Below the pieces are notes generated by a model that saw nothing but the letters and a program-made list of their open reading frames with translations, ran no database searches and was not told the DNA's origin. Of a stretch of DNA of 64,000 nt, positions 27,201 through 34,602 are shown in pieces. The DNA comes from an uncultured Methanoregula sp. (GTDB lineage: Archaea > Halobacteriota > Methanomicrobia > Methanomicrobiales > Methanospirillaceae), in the NCBI RefSeq assembly GCF_963678795.1, contig NZ_OY787453.1, positions 806,001 to 870,000 on the forward strand. Direction: 5' to 3'. Every line of letters begins with the position of its first letter. Position 1 is the first letter of the stretch. Both the position numbers and the translations under genes were made by a program.

Positions 27201-30080
27201 CCGGACGGTCAGCGGGGCGGGGCCGGTCTGGACATCGGCACTGAACCCTGCTACCGGGGCAATTTTCGCGGCCGGCGGGATTACCGTGTAACCGCTTGCT
27301 CCTGATCCGGACAACCGGTTGCCCCATGCAATCATATTATTGCCGTTATTCGACTTGTTGCAGTACGCGTAGGCATTAAAGACCGCGGTGGTGGTCAGGC
27401 CATTGATCGTATAATTTACCTTTGTTGCGCCCTGGCTGGTGAGCGATTCGAAACCGGAACCCAGAACCCCGACATGCGTATCAATGAACATGATCCGGTA
27501 CGTGTTTGCCACGTCGCTCATGTCCTGGCCGTCACGGATGGGGTAGTTCGCATCGCCGGTCGGCTTCCAGATCTGCGGGCCATAGACGAGATCAGCTTTT
27601 GTGAAGGTCTCATCGACAGCGGCCGGCCTATACACGACCGTGCCGATATCAGGAGCAGTGTTCGGGGTGGGATTCGGTGTCCAGTTGTACCCGCTCGATG
27701 TGATATGGACCGAGAAATCATCCGGTACCGTGCCATTCACCGCGAGCATCAGGATCACTGCATCCTCGTAATGCTTGCCGCCGGTGTCAGTTACATAGAA
27801 TGTGCCGGACTGGCTGTCCGTGGTCGTGACCTCCCCGGCGGTGGTTGCAACGTCTGTGGTGGAGAGGTGGAGTGTATTCAGTCTCCTTCCTGCTCCTTCA
27901 AACTTAACCGCGTAGGTGTTGTCGCCGAAGATATCGTACGCGATGCCGTTGTCGTTTGCAGTCAGGATATAGATGTTATTATAATCCGGCAGAACGCTGC
28001 TTCCGCTCATTGCGGTGATGTAACCCGTTTTGAGCTCGCTGTCACCGCCATGGACATTCGTTGCCGTCAGGTTGACCGTGTAGGTGCCGCCCGTTGTATA
28101 CGTGTGGACCGGGTTCTGCAAGGTTGCGTTCGTGATGTTGCCGTCTCCGAAGTCCCAGAGCCATGCGGTCGGGCCGTACAGCGAGGTGTCGGTGAACTGA
28201 ACGGTGAGGGGCGTAAGGCCGCTCCGGTGGGTTGCCGTGAACGATGCTACCGGTATGACCGGTGCGGAGACCGTGATGTAGCCGGTCCTTGCCGATGAGT
28301 TACCGCCGGCGAAATTCGTGGCTGTGAGATTGACCGTGTAGGTTCCTGCCGCAGTGTACGTATGGGACGCGTTCTGGACGACTGACATGCTGCCGTCCCC
28401 GAAGTCCCAGGCCCACGCGATCGGCGACCCGGCTGACTGGTCCGTGAAACCGACGGCAAGGGGATAGGGCCCGGAAGTGACATTGGCGGTGAAGCCGGCC
28501 ACCGGTTTATCCAGGGAAGAGATCGTCAGGTACCCGCTCTTTGTCAGGGTATTGTTCCCGCCGGGATTGGAGGCGGTGAGATTGATCGTAAATGTACCGG
28601 CAGACTGGTACGTGTGGACCGGGTTCTGTTTCGTTGCATTGGTGCTGTCCCGGTCCCCGAAGTCCCATTCCCACAACGTCGGCGACCCGGTCGACTGGTC
28701 CGTGAACCGGACCGTGAGGGGGATCACGCCGGAGGTGATATCGGACGTGAACGCGGCAACCGGGGGAGCCATCAGGCTGATGTATTCGGTTTTCACAAGG
28801 GAACTGCTGCCGAGGGTATTCGTGGCCGTGAGGTTGACGGTGTATGTGCCGACCGTTGAATACGTATGTGACGGGTTCTGTTCGGTTGAGGTCGTACTGT
28901 CCCCGAAGTCCCAGAGCCACGCGGTCGGGCTGTTGGCCGACGCGTCCGTGAACTGCACGGTCATGGGAGTGCCTCCGGCAGTCACGTTTGCTGTAAAGCC
29001 GGGTGAGGGAGCTGATGCTGCCGCTGCGACCGAGATATAATCACTCACTGTCGCGGTATTGCTCCCGTCGGCATTTATTGAGGTCAGTGAAACCGTGTAC
29101 GTGCCTGGCGTGGTATACGTATGGACAGGGTTCTGCACAATGCTGTCTGCGGGTTTAACGGCAACACCCATTGGCTGATTGAATCCGGCCAGCGTTACGA
29201 CTGTCCCGTTCGGATAGATCTTATAAACTGCCTTATACCCACTGTCTACGATATATAAATTACCTTGATAATCAACAGAAACTCTACTAGGTGTCTTAAA
29301 TCCACTACCCACCGTGACAATTGTCCCATCAATAGAGATCTTATAAATCGCCTTATTCCCCAGGTCTGTTACATATACGTTGCCCTGATGATCAACAGCA
29401 ACACTTTGTGGAGACTTATATCCACTACCCACCGTAACGATCGTCCCGTTGGTATAAATTTTCTTAACCGCTTTATTCCCCATGTCTGCAACATATACAT
29501 TGCCCTGAGCATCAGCAGTAACACCATATGGCGTTTTAAATCCACTGCCCACCGTTGCGATTGCCCCGTCAGGATAGATCTTTGTAATCGCCGTATTTGT
29601 GGTGATTGCAACGTATACGTTACCCTGATGATCAACAGCAATACCATATTGAGAACTTAATCCACTGGCCAGCGTGACGATCGTGCCGTTAACAAAGATT
29701 TTCTTAACCGCTTTATTATTGGAGTCTGCAACGTATACGTTGCCCTGATCATCAACAGCAACACCATATGGCTGACTGAATCCACTGCCCAGTGTTACGA
29801 TTGTGCCGTTAGCAAAGATCTCCTTAATCGCATTAGCTCCATTGTCTGCTACGTATACGTTGCCAGGATCATCGCCGAAATCCCATGCCCACGAAGTCGG
29901 TATGTTAGTCGACGTATCAGTAAATTGAACCGGGAGCGGGGCGCTCCCTGAGGTAACATCTGATGTGAAACCGGCGACCGGGGCATCTGCCATTACCGGG
30001 ATAATCATGAGTACGAGGCAGAGCAGCAGAATACCGGCCCCCGCTCGGAACCTGAAACCGGACATTGTCATATCCCCCAC
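21213..30080 (-). CDS. giant PKD/NHL surface protein, 2955 residues
   Basis: A signal peptide occupies residues 1-31 and a single C-terminal membrane helix lies at about 2915-2937, followed by a basic tail, so nearly all of it is extracellular. Fifteen PKD domains (WDFGDGS...HTYTxxGTYTVNLT) make a long stalk. The first is interrupted by six 40-residue NHL repeats at about 73-315. Three copies of an unnamed ~250-residue module sit at about 691-939, 1025-1277 and 1533-1792. A carbohydrate-binding-like beta sandwich (NPGFETGSFTNWT...) is at about 1952-2084. A Thr/Pro linker precedes PKD 15. The last 500 residues hold a beta domain and a PGF-pre-PGF-like domain before the helix. Likely role is adhesion or cell-surface layer; no catalytic site seen. 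The NHL and carbohydrate-binding segments are AT-richer than the PKD segments. Confidence 0.9.
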   Translation of the reverse strand: MGDMTMSGFRFRAGAGILLLCLVLMIIPVMADAPVAGFTSDVTSGSAPLPVQFTDTSTNIPTSWAWDFGDDPGNVYVADNGANAIKEIFANGTIVTLGSGFSQPYGVAVDDQGNVYVADSNNKAVKKIFVNGTIVTLASGLSSQYGIAVDHQGNVYVAITTNTAITKIYPDGAIATVGSGFKTPYGVTADAQGNVYVADMGNKAVKKIYTNGTIVTVGSGYKSPQSVAVDHQGNVYVTDLGNKAIYKISIDGTIVTVGSGFKTPSRVSVDYQGNLYIVDSGYKAVYKIYPNGTVVTLAGFNQPMGVAVKPADSIVQNPVHTYTTPGTYTVSLTSINADGSNTATVSDYISVAAAASAPSPGFTANVTAGGTPMTVQFTDASANSPTAWLWDFGDSTTSTEQNPSHTYSTVGTYTVNLTATNTLGSSSLVKTEYISLMAPPVAAFTSDITSGVIPLTVRFTDQSTGSPTLWEWDFGDRDSTNATKQNPVHTYQSAGTFTINLTASNPGGNNTLTKSGYLTISSLDKPVAGFTANVTSGPYPLAVGFTDQSAGSPIAWAWDFGDGSMSVVQNASHTYTAAGTYTVNLTATNFAGGNSSARTGYITVSAPVIPVASFTATHRSGLTPLTVQFTDTSLYGPTAWLWDFGDGNITNATLQNPVHTYTTGGTYTVNLTATNVHGGDSELKTGYITAMSGSSVLPDYNNIYILTANDNGIAYDIFGDNTYAVKFEGAGRRLNTLHLSTTDVATTAGEVTTTDSQSGTFYVTDTGGKHYEDAVILMLAVNGTVPDDFSVHITSSGYNWTPNPTPNTAPDIGTVVYRPAAVDETFTKADLVYGPQIWKPTGDANYPIRDGQDMSDVANTYRIMFIDTHVGVLGSGFESLTSQGATKVNYTINGLTTTAVFNAYAYCNKSNNGNNMIAWGNRLSGSGASGYTVIPPAAKIAPVAGFSADVQTGPAPLTVRFSDTSANTPTSWSWDFNNDGVVDATTQNATYTYATAGTYTVNLTATNAKGSNSLVKSGYITAENAITGGVLPAYTGIYVKPANDAGVRWDYVKNGTYYINSNSGGLNAVHISTDPTVTAGQVTVSTDKSGTFYVTNTGGRGGYQDEVVLLLAVNGTLPDDFAVRIKTSGYTWIPNVTANTAPPTGAYTYQATALDETFTNNDFIYGPQSWKPQGSNAIYPIFYGEDLTSPANQYRLAFIDTRAGVLGSNHADYATLTKSGAVKVEYTFTNLSNNYAAFNLYAWNNGTTQGQGMGWTNANTGTGSSGYSVNGIPVTVIAPVTSFSTDKTSGTAPLAVMFNDTSSNAPTSWAWDFNNDGTIDATTQNATYTYASAGTYTVNLTVTNAAGSNTVSQAGYVTVSAATIAPVSSFSSDVTTGTAPLTVTFTDKSANTPVAWLWDFGDNSAVNATVQNPVHSYASAGTYAVNLTTTNSAGTNSTVQAGYITVTAAGPSPLAPVAAFNGTPRVSTTVPLAVKFTDASTLSPTSWKWEFGDGSTSTEQNPSHTYTALGTYMVNLTTTNSYGSSTSSRSGFINILTQQPIPSYNAANIYVANDEGVKFDTNGSSMTYIPNTYGSTMVGGFNSLHITNTPTAAGSNGGFYSTTNQSGTFWYSFTGGQATQREGILMLAVNGTVPDDFKVHIRSSGYTWPLSDDGITTYDDYLSNAGSPGDASYVDGTLDETFTKADFIYGPQIWRPTSQENYPIYYGQNMSDSGNTFQIMFIDLNTGALKGGTDNGAIKVEYSFNNLTSLAAFNIYGWYQRSNHGTGITATNGFTSDTVGPSSFAVMGIPAAPVANFTSTSATTDITSPVQFTDTSANVPQSWYWEFGDGSTSTVQNPSHTYTTYGTYTVNLTVTNLKGSNKITKTNYISKLSTSPPVTAFTASVTSGVSPLAVQFTDASSGTVTSWLWDFGDGTTATTQNAAHWYAPGTYTVNLTATNGNGSNSSVKSNLVTVSSNGRYNQIDNPGFETGSFTNWTVTGGQSSIVTTTKHSGTYSAYLYTSGSNVDMQQYVDLTNVSTLSFWANSASTSSRVSVYVDTTQVYSSSISTTNKWLQYSISLPSSCSGVHLVKFEDVYVRTYKLYLDDITAVRHPVASFAAAPVSGQAPLAVQFNDTSIDTPTSWSWDFGDSSTSTVQNATHTYTAAGTYSVKLTATNDGGSDTTTKTAYVTVSAPAAVTPVAAFSADKTTGTAPLAVMFNDTSSNSPATWLWDFGDGSTATTQNVTHTFTTAGTYTVNLTATNSAGSNSKKIADYITVTAAAAFPPVSAFSANITAGPAPLAVMFHDDSTNEPTAWLWDFGDGSTSAVQDVLHTYTLAGNYTVNLTVANPAGSSFHAVQKFITVSSASVTPTPTVTPTPTPTTTVPATAAPVAAFSANKTEGDKPLVVKFTDKSTNTPTAWAWDFGDSSTSMDQNPVHTFASTGTYTVSLKAANAAGNSTATKSGYISVIAPVVQSNTFAVSNVTTTTTAGVQNVTIDTTGGNVTKSGNTVTIVNTTSWSSLAITLAANTSQSSAGTVNGTVETVKATTEPVTAPIPSVGTPTVQIQLNMNQMPGTTAAITQTITKDPDAAAQTSFSLFASSAGKQIDDIAYTLNVQKTNLANAGDGGIIQSATLTMTVSRTWVDEHGGVSHLAVLRHPETGADQILTPTVSGPDASGIYTLTIISPDGLSVFSLASVSAVTSSGTTSSVSYVDGGSDAGSYKSVTSTSKSTSQLAPPDPSANPWTTQTVNGPTHIAKIELQPATTFSKDLFILTEKPDSLPKEIPSPGVPVYELHKIDLYHATSDDVNQAKVEFTVSPSYLESQKMTYRDVQLYRYHDKTWEKLPTEYIGMKDGAHLYRATTTGFSYFATVLVKDATILTAMTTPTTAPAIQQQVTQKPVAETSFKAPVTTPAAARTQAAPVSTAQEPAFPLPMVIGAIAGIVVLSLAIVTARKWYVRKQNPTLFRDEPFFGKRK
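29144..29864 (-). repeat. six 120-bp NHL-encoding DNA repeats
   Basis: Six in-frame units of 120 bp encode GNVYVADxGNKAVKKIY-type NHL blades. Units are highly alike at DNA level and visibly more AT-rich than the PKD coding sequence on either side, suggesting a mobile or recently expanded block. Recombination between units would change blade number. Confidence 0.75.
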
Positions 30081-30193
30081 ACCCCATGAGAAAGTGTTTG
30101 GCGGATCTTCCTGATAGACGAACCCGCAGGGTCCGTTCCATAACCGGTCGTCTGATTTATTGTTGTATTGTCAGGATGAGTCCGGCACACCGG
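30081..30193 (-). promoter_or_regulatory. probable promoter of the giant surface protein
   Basis: 113 bases between the start codon and the tandem repeat array. On the minus strand an AACAATAAATC stretch near 30155-30165 is the best TATA candidate, leaving a leader of some 60 bases; GGGGGATATGACA precedes the ATG. The repeat array abuts this promoter on its upstream side. Confidence 0.4.
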
Positions 30194-30588
30194 CCGGGGA
30201 CCGGCAATGACGCCGGGGACCGGCAATGACGCCGGGGACCGGCAATGACGCCGGGGACCGGCAATGACGCCGGGGACCGGCAATGACGCCGGGGACCGGC
30301 AATGACGCCGGGGACCGGCAATGACGCCGGGGACCGGCAATGACGCCGGGGACCGGCAATGACGCCGGGGACCGGCAATGACGCCGGGGACCGGCAATGA
30401 CGCCGGGGACCGGCAATGACGCCGGGGACCGGCAATGACGCCGGGGACCGGCAATGACGCCGGGGACCGGCAATGACGCCGGGGACCGGCAATGACGCCG
30501 GGGACCGGCAATGACGCCGGGGACCGGCAATGACGCCGGGGACCGGCAATGACGCCGGGGACGCCGGGGACCGGCAATGACGCCGGGG
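30194..30588. repeat. perfect 19-bp minisatellite, 20 copies
   Basis: The unit CCGGGGACCGGCAATGACG is repeated 19 times without a single mismatch from 30194 to 30554 (361 bp). A 9-base partial unit follows, then a twentieth copy at 30564-30582 and a GC tail. Each unit contains CCGGC and GCCGG around AATGAC, a 5-bp stem with a 6-base loop, so the array can fold into a row of hairpins. Because 19 is not a multiple of three, the minus strand is open in all three frames; those frames are artefacts. Confidence 0.95.
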
Positions 30589-31070
30589 TGGGATTTTTTC
30601 TCCGCTTCGCGGGTTTCAGAAACGCTGCGAGCCCTGCCGCAGCCGGGGCTGCCACCGGAGCGGGCAGCTGGGAGCCGGGCAGGAGGGAAAAGTGGGGAGA
30701 AGAACGGATCCTGTTGTACATTGGGAATTAAATTGTTTCCCGTATTAGTAAAAGGTTTTCTTTTTACCCTGATCAAATGTTTATGAAATAACGTTGATTG
30801 GCCGGGAGTGGCGAGGAGTGAGAGCGATACCTGCATAAAATATTCTTGGAATAAAAAAATAAGACCGGAAACCTGCCCATGAAAACGGACACGATGCCGA
30901 AGGGCCTCAAGCATACAAAATGAAAATGTCTGGGGCATTTTCATATTAAATTAGGGATGTACCCGCAACTAAAACTTCATCCAGAGAATATCCGGTCTCG
31001 ACATCCCGGCAGGGTTGCAGAACAGTTCGGTTTCACCGCCGGAGGAGACGCTGGTATCCTCCCCATACAA
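30589..31070. other. intergenic region with a perfect 9-bp hairpin
   Basis: No gene supported. It contains the hairpin ATGAAAATG (30920-30928) / CATTTTCAT (30936-30944) with a 7-base loop, AT-rich stretches around 30720-30860, and nothing protein-like on either strand. The hairpin may be an operator or terminator. Confidence 0.45.
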
Positions 31071-31125
31071 ACCATTATCTGATGCATAATCCCACATTAA
31101 AACAAAAGAGCTGGTGAAAATGCCC
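31071..31125 (+). repeat. 55-bp direct repeat, left copy (antitoxin promoter and start)
   Basis: 52 of 55 bases match 31769-31823. It includes an ATTAT/ATAAT inverted repeat, a CATTAAAAC TATA-like segment, the GGTGA ribosome binding site and the ATGCCC start of the antitoxin gene. With the right copy it brackets the whole toxin-antitoxin cassette. Confidence 0.85.
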
Positions 31126-31281
31126 CCAAAAAAATTCAAACCGGAAGATGTGATCGGGAAACCGTACCAGAGAGGCCTGCTCCCGTACGGGGGTGCAGTT
31201 ACCCGGGGAAAGATATCGTCGGCAATCAGTGAAGAAGAATTCCGGGCAACGATGAAGCGGCTCAAAGCAATTATCCCATGA
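31120..31281 (+). CDS. probable antitoxin of a PIN-domain module
   Basis: 53 residues from ATG 31120 with GGTGA seven bases upstream. The sequence is basic then acidic (PPKKFKPEDVIGKPYQRG ... SEEEFRATMKRLKAIIP), without a clear DNA-binding motif and of no family I recognise. Its TGA overlaps the ATG of the PIN gene as ATGA, the usual geometry of type II antitoxin followed by toxin. Function is inferred from this arrangement. Confidence 0.65.
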   Translation: MPPKKFKPEDVIGKPYQRGLLPYGGAVTRGKISSAISEEEFRATMKRLKAIIP

Positions 31282-31751
31282 ATGCATCTCTTTTTCTCGA
31301 TACTACCATATTCTTCCAGTGCATTGATCACCCCCAGCTCATAACCGTGATCGAACATGCCATCAATGTCGGTTGCCAGATAAGGACTTCCATTTCGGTA
31401 CTTGGCGAGACGCTTGCCCAGATACATGAAAAAGAGAATGCAGTTGAATATCTTACCTGGCTGAACCAGTCACTTGATGACTGGAACATTGCGATCCATT
31501 TCCCCAACGATTATGTGCGGATTCTCTGCTACCAGATGGGGGAAGAAGAGATCGATACCCGCATGATCCACGAGCCTACGGACCGTACTCACCTGGCATA
31601 TGCAATGGCGTATGGGTCTGACTATTTCCTGACCTCCGATAAGAACCTGACAAAGTACCGTATTCCGGCGGTATTGGAAAAGGCCGGGTTCTTCAAACCA
31701 AAAACTATCACCCTTGAAACATTCCGGGATACGGTTCTGAATAAGAAGTGA
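31278..31751 (+). CDS. PIN-domain protein, probable toxin ribonuclease
   Basis: 157 residues of the PIN fold. Acidic active-site candidates: Asp8 in SLFLDTTIFF, Glu in SISVLGETLAQI, Asp in TDRTHLAYAMAYGSDYFLTSDKNL, the standard arrangement for Mg-dependent RNases of VapC type. It is translated from an ATG overlapping the antitoxin stop. The cassette is bracketed by 55-bp direct repeats, which fits a mobile or deletable module. Confidence 0.82.
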   Translation: MNASLFLDTTIFFQCIDHPQLITVIEHAINVGCQIRTSISVLGETLAQIHEKENAVEYLTWLNQSLDDWNIAIHFPNDYVRILCYQMGEEEIDTRMIHEPTDRTHLAYAMAYGSDYFLTSDKNLTKYRIPAVLEKAGFFKPKTITLETFRDTVLNKK

Positions 31752-31768
31752 CGTATCTCTTCACACGA

Positions 31769-31823
31769 ACCATTATCTGATGCATAATCCCGCATTAAAA
31801 CAATAGAGCTGGTGAGAATGCCC
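31769..31823 (+). repeat. 55-bp direct repeat, right copy (orphan promoter)
   Basis: It duplicates the promoter, ribosome binding site and ATG of the antitoxin at 31071-31125 with three mismatches, but is followed by a stop after seven codons. It looks like the surviving 5' end of a second, deleted copy of the cassette. Confidence 0.8.
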
Positions 31824-31872
31824 TGTCCTGTCCCGGAATAATTTCGCAAGACTTTTCGATTATATGAGCAAG

Positions 31873-31925
31873 CCCACCCCCGGTGGGGGTCGCTCGGCCG
31901 CCTTGTCGGGGCCTCGCTGGGCAGG
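31873..31925. repeat. 53-bp interspersed GC-rich repeat, copy 2
   Basis: It matches 13521-13573 in 48 of 53 bases. The first hairpin is CCCCC-GGT-GGGGG here against CCCCC-TTC-GGGGG in copy 1: the loop changed and the stem stayed. Confidence 0.7.
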
Positions 31926-32453
31926 AATGGTGTTTGAAACCTTTCATTTTTATGGGGACAGGGGGCGTATTATCAGGGCCGCCCGCAATCCGTTCAGTGC
32001 GCCACGCGGGGAATGAACCCGGGGGGCCGGGGGATGGGATCGGGGACAACCCCTCCGGCCGTTCACACGAAAGTAAAACCCGGTCGGGATGCTGCACGCA
32101 CAATTTCCTGAAATATTGATCAGGGATCAATGCCCGAAACCGCCCGGATCATCAGATCGCCGGCTTATTCCCCCAATCCGCAGTACGATCGCGGGGGACT
32201 TTCTGCGCCCAATTGATGCTAATTAAACATTTTATATTCGTCGGCGGGGAAAAACAAATCCGGGCCTTTTGCGGGCAGGAATCCGGGCTCATTGTACCGT
32301 TTTTCCCCCAATTCGATCTATTTTCGGGAACCCTAAAACAGGCGTCCGGATAAAGTCTGTTATACGGGCTCCGATTGCCAATCCGGGTATTTTACGGAGG
32401 GTCGATCCTTCCCCGCCCATACCCTTTCCCGGGGGTTTTTCTCCGACGGAGGA

Positions 32454-32896
32454 TTACGGAAGGGGTGCCCGGACCGGGGGTATACCTGCCGGCCCGTTCT
32501 GGGCTGGGATTGCCGGCTGTGCCCGGGCTGCCGGCCCGGGTTTTTCCGGCATCACCGAACCGTCACGGGAGATCCCGGTCAGCCCGAGATCCGTGGCCCG
32601 GATGAACCGGAATGCCCCCCGGGGCAGGAAGACCCGGAGCTCGCGGGAGATCCCGGCCCGGGTGCGATTGCCCGGAGCATAGTGAGCGCATCGGCCGCCT
32701 CACACTCGATCCATGCGTGCGAGCAGTGGATACGGGTGATCCGTTTGATCCGGACAAGGGCCATGAAGTCCTGGCAGTAGATCACGAAGTTGCAGATGGT
32801 GCCCGGCTCGTGCATGAAAGCCTGTGTCCCGCCCCGCTTCCCTGCGATCAGCACGGCCTCGCAAAGGGCCATGAGCGGTTTCCTCCCGCGGGTCAT
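32454..32896 (-). pseudogene. frameshifted paralogue of the gene at 47265-47651
   Basis: ATG 32896 opens a frame reading MTRGRKPLMALCEAVLIAGK ... CNFVIYCQDFMALVRIKRI. Near 32650-32665, in a C/G-rich run, the homologous reading moves to another frame: there ISRELRVFLPRGAFRFIRA continues to a TAA at 32454-32456. A lost base explains this. The paralogue has the equivalent aligned parts in one frame (MSRG..., VCDLIILGAGRTTIVRM, RFFRVGRAGLVEIDRDG). The family is uncharacterised. A sequencing error in the GC-rich run is the alternative. Confidence 0.7.
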
Positions 32897-33195
32897 GGCC
32901 GGCCCCCGGATTTTCCGGCCGGTGTTGCGTGAAGCGACTGGTATTCCTCTGCTGTACGGTTTTGTTTTGTGTCTGGTTGATTCGGTCTGTGGCAACAATT
33001 CCTTACCTTGTCGTGAATATGTCGGCTGCGGCTTCATGAATGCTTGGGCCGGCTGCACTCTTGCTCCAGTAATTATTCTTAAAATGATATCCGATTTTTA
33101 ATATGAGCAATCCGTAAGGCAGCTGACGTAAGGTAAGACCCCGGATTTCAGGACGCTGCAAACAGATTTTTAAAAAAGTGAGAAAAATGAGTGAT
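32897..33195. other. intergenic stretch between two minus-strand genes
   Basis: 299 bases upstream of the frameshifted gene and downstream of the ABC permease. No gene or clear repeat seen; T/A-rich at 33085-33190, which may include the permease operon's terminator. Confidence 0.4.
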
Positions 33196-34602
33196 TCAGA
33201 AACCCGCAGGATCGACGGCATCCCATTTCACTCTCGCTTTCCGGATAAACAGCCATGCCGGCACGAGGAGGATTACAGAAGTGAGGGCTAAAAGAGGGCT
33301 GGCAAACGCAACAGAGGTAAAGATCGTGAGGGCAAGTCCGACAAGGACAAGGTAAACGATGAGTACTTTTACATCATAGACCAGCACGTTCGGGGAGAGG
33401 CCGGTCAGCCAGACCATCACGCCGGCTGCGTAGAACGAGATGGCAAGGCAGAGCACAACCGCAGGAACGAGATTGGCAGTTTCCCCGGATATGATTGCTA
33501 CTACCGCGATGAAGACTGCTGGCACAACCTGGAGCAGCGAGAAGGTGGTGACTTTTCCTGATATGAGCGTGCTGACCGCTACCGGCAGGCAGGCGTATGA
33601 CCCGAATGAATCAAACATCGTGACCCACGTGTACATCGTAGAGGCAATGACACCCGCGACAATGGCAAACATGAAGATGAGGCCGTGCGGCGGGAAGTAC
33701 GGGCCAAGCAGGGAGAGGAAGAACCAGATCACCGCGAGCGGGATGATGAACGAGAAGAGGGTCTGGCCGATAACGCTCCCGCTCCGGTACAGGTCGATCA
33801 TATCCTTTGCGGCAAGAGGGGGGTTGGGCAGGAAAGAGAACTTCGAAAGGAGCGGGGTAAAGGAATTCTTAACCTCCCTGCTCCGGACGGTCTCCAGCGG
33901 GTCGAACAGGGCGACCGATACCGCAAACAGGACGGCGAGGGCGATACAGGTGAGAATGAATGTCTGCCACGAGAACGAGAGATAGAGCAGCAGCGGCGGG
34001 AAGAAGAGCGCCGGGTTTGTACCGGTGGCTGCAACGATAGCACCACAGCCGGCCCCGAGGATGAGCACGATGATCCAGAGCAGTGCCCGCGACCGGGCAT
34101 AAACCGTCGAGAGGAAGAAGACTACGCAGAGGCCAAAGAGGAACGAGAGGGTCAGGGTCAGGAGGAGGAGCAGGGCTCCGGCAAGAGGCACGCCAATGAA
34201 CGGGGAGGCAAGGATGTACCCGAGGCCAAACGGGAAAACCCAGAGGAAGAAATAATAAATGAGGTCCTTGACCACGAAATTGAGGAAGATGAACTGTCCC
34301 GAGAGCGGCAGGCTCCGGGCGGAGTAGGCGAGGAGGCTTGCCTGCCCGAACCTGCGGTTCATCACCTCGTTCCCGAGAAGACCGAATGCCCCGACCATGA
34401 ACCCGAGCATCAGGAAACTCGCGTGGGTCATGAGCGCAATATTGCCGGCCGGAAGGCTTGTGCGCAGGAGCGGCAGGAGGAACGAGCTCATGAACGCGAT
34501 CCCGAAGATCATTACCGGGAAGAGCGCAAAGGAGAGGCTCCCGAACATGGTGGAGTGCATCCGCCACTCCTCTTTGACCATGTTTCTGAAGAGGTCAAGC
34601 AT
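33196..34602 (-). CDS. ABC transporter permease
   Basis: 468 residues from ATG 34602, preferred because GGAAGGA precedes it; an ATG six codons upstream is possible. About twelve hydrophobic segments alternate with short polar loops (for example FALFPVMIFGIAFMSSFLLPLL and LVLVGLALTIFTSVAFASPLL). It is the membrane half of an exporter, overlapping the ATPase gene. Substrate unknown; hydrophobic drug or lipid efflux would fit the TetR control. Confidence 0.85.
   Translation of the reverse strand: MLDLFRNMVKEEWRMHSTMFGSLSFALFPVMIFGIAFMSSFLLPLLRTSLPAGNIALMTHASFLMLGFMVGAFGLLGNEVMNRRFGQASLLAYSARSLPLSGQFIFLNFVVKDLIYYFFLWVFPFGLGYILASPFIGVPLAGALLLLLTLTLSFLFGLCVVFFLSTVYARSRALLWIIVLILGAGCGAIVAATGTNPALFFPPLLLYLSFSWQTFILTCIALAVLFAVSVALFDPLETVRSREVKNSFTPLLSKFSFLPNPPLAAKDMIDLYRSGSVIGQTLFSFIIPLAVIWFFLSLLGPYFPPHGLIFMFAIVAGVIASTMYTWVTMFDSFGSYACLPVAVSTLISGKVTTFSLLQVVPAVFIAVVAIISGETANLVPAVVLCLAISFYAAGVMVWLTGLSPNVLVYDVKVLIVYLVLVGLALTIFTSVAFASPLLALTSVILLVPAWLFIRKARVKWDAVDPAGF

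Larger units (their letters stand above)
31752..32453. other. intergenic region with repeat copies, no gene
   Basis: About 700 bases. It holds the right-hand 55-bp repeat (31769-31823), whose start codon leads to a seven-codon frame ending in TAA, and the second 53-bp GC-rich repeat (31873-31925). The rest, to 32453, has no protein-like frame. Confidence 0.5.

Noticed and set aside
30194..30588. CRISPR array
   Set aside because: Units are directly contiguous with no unique spacers and no cas genes are nearby.
30068..30944. Long minus-strand open frames in all three phases through the minisatellite
   Set aside because: They arise because the 19-bp unit lacks stops on that strand; each phase yields the same 19-residue period. 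No start context or protein-like composition.
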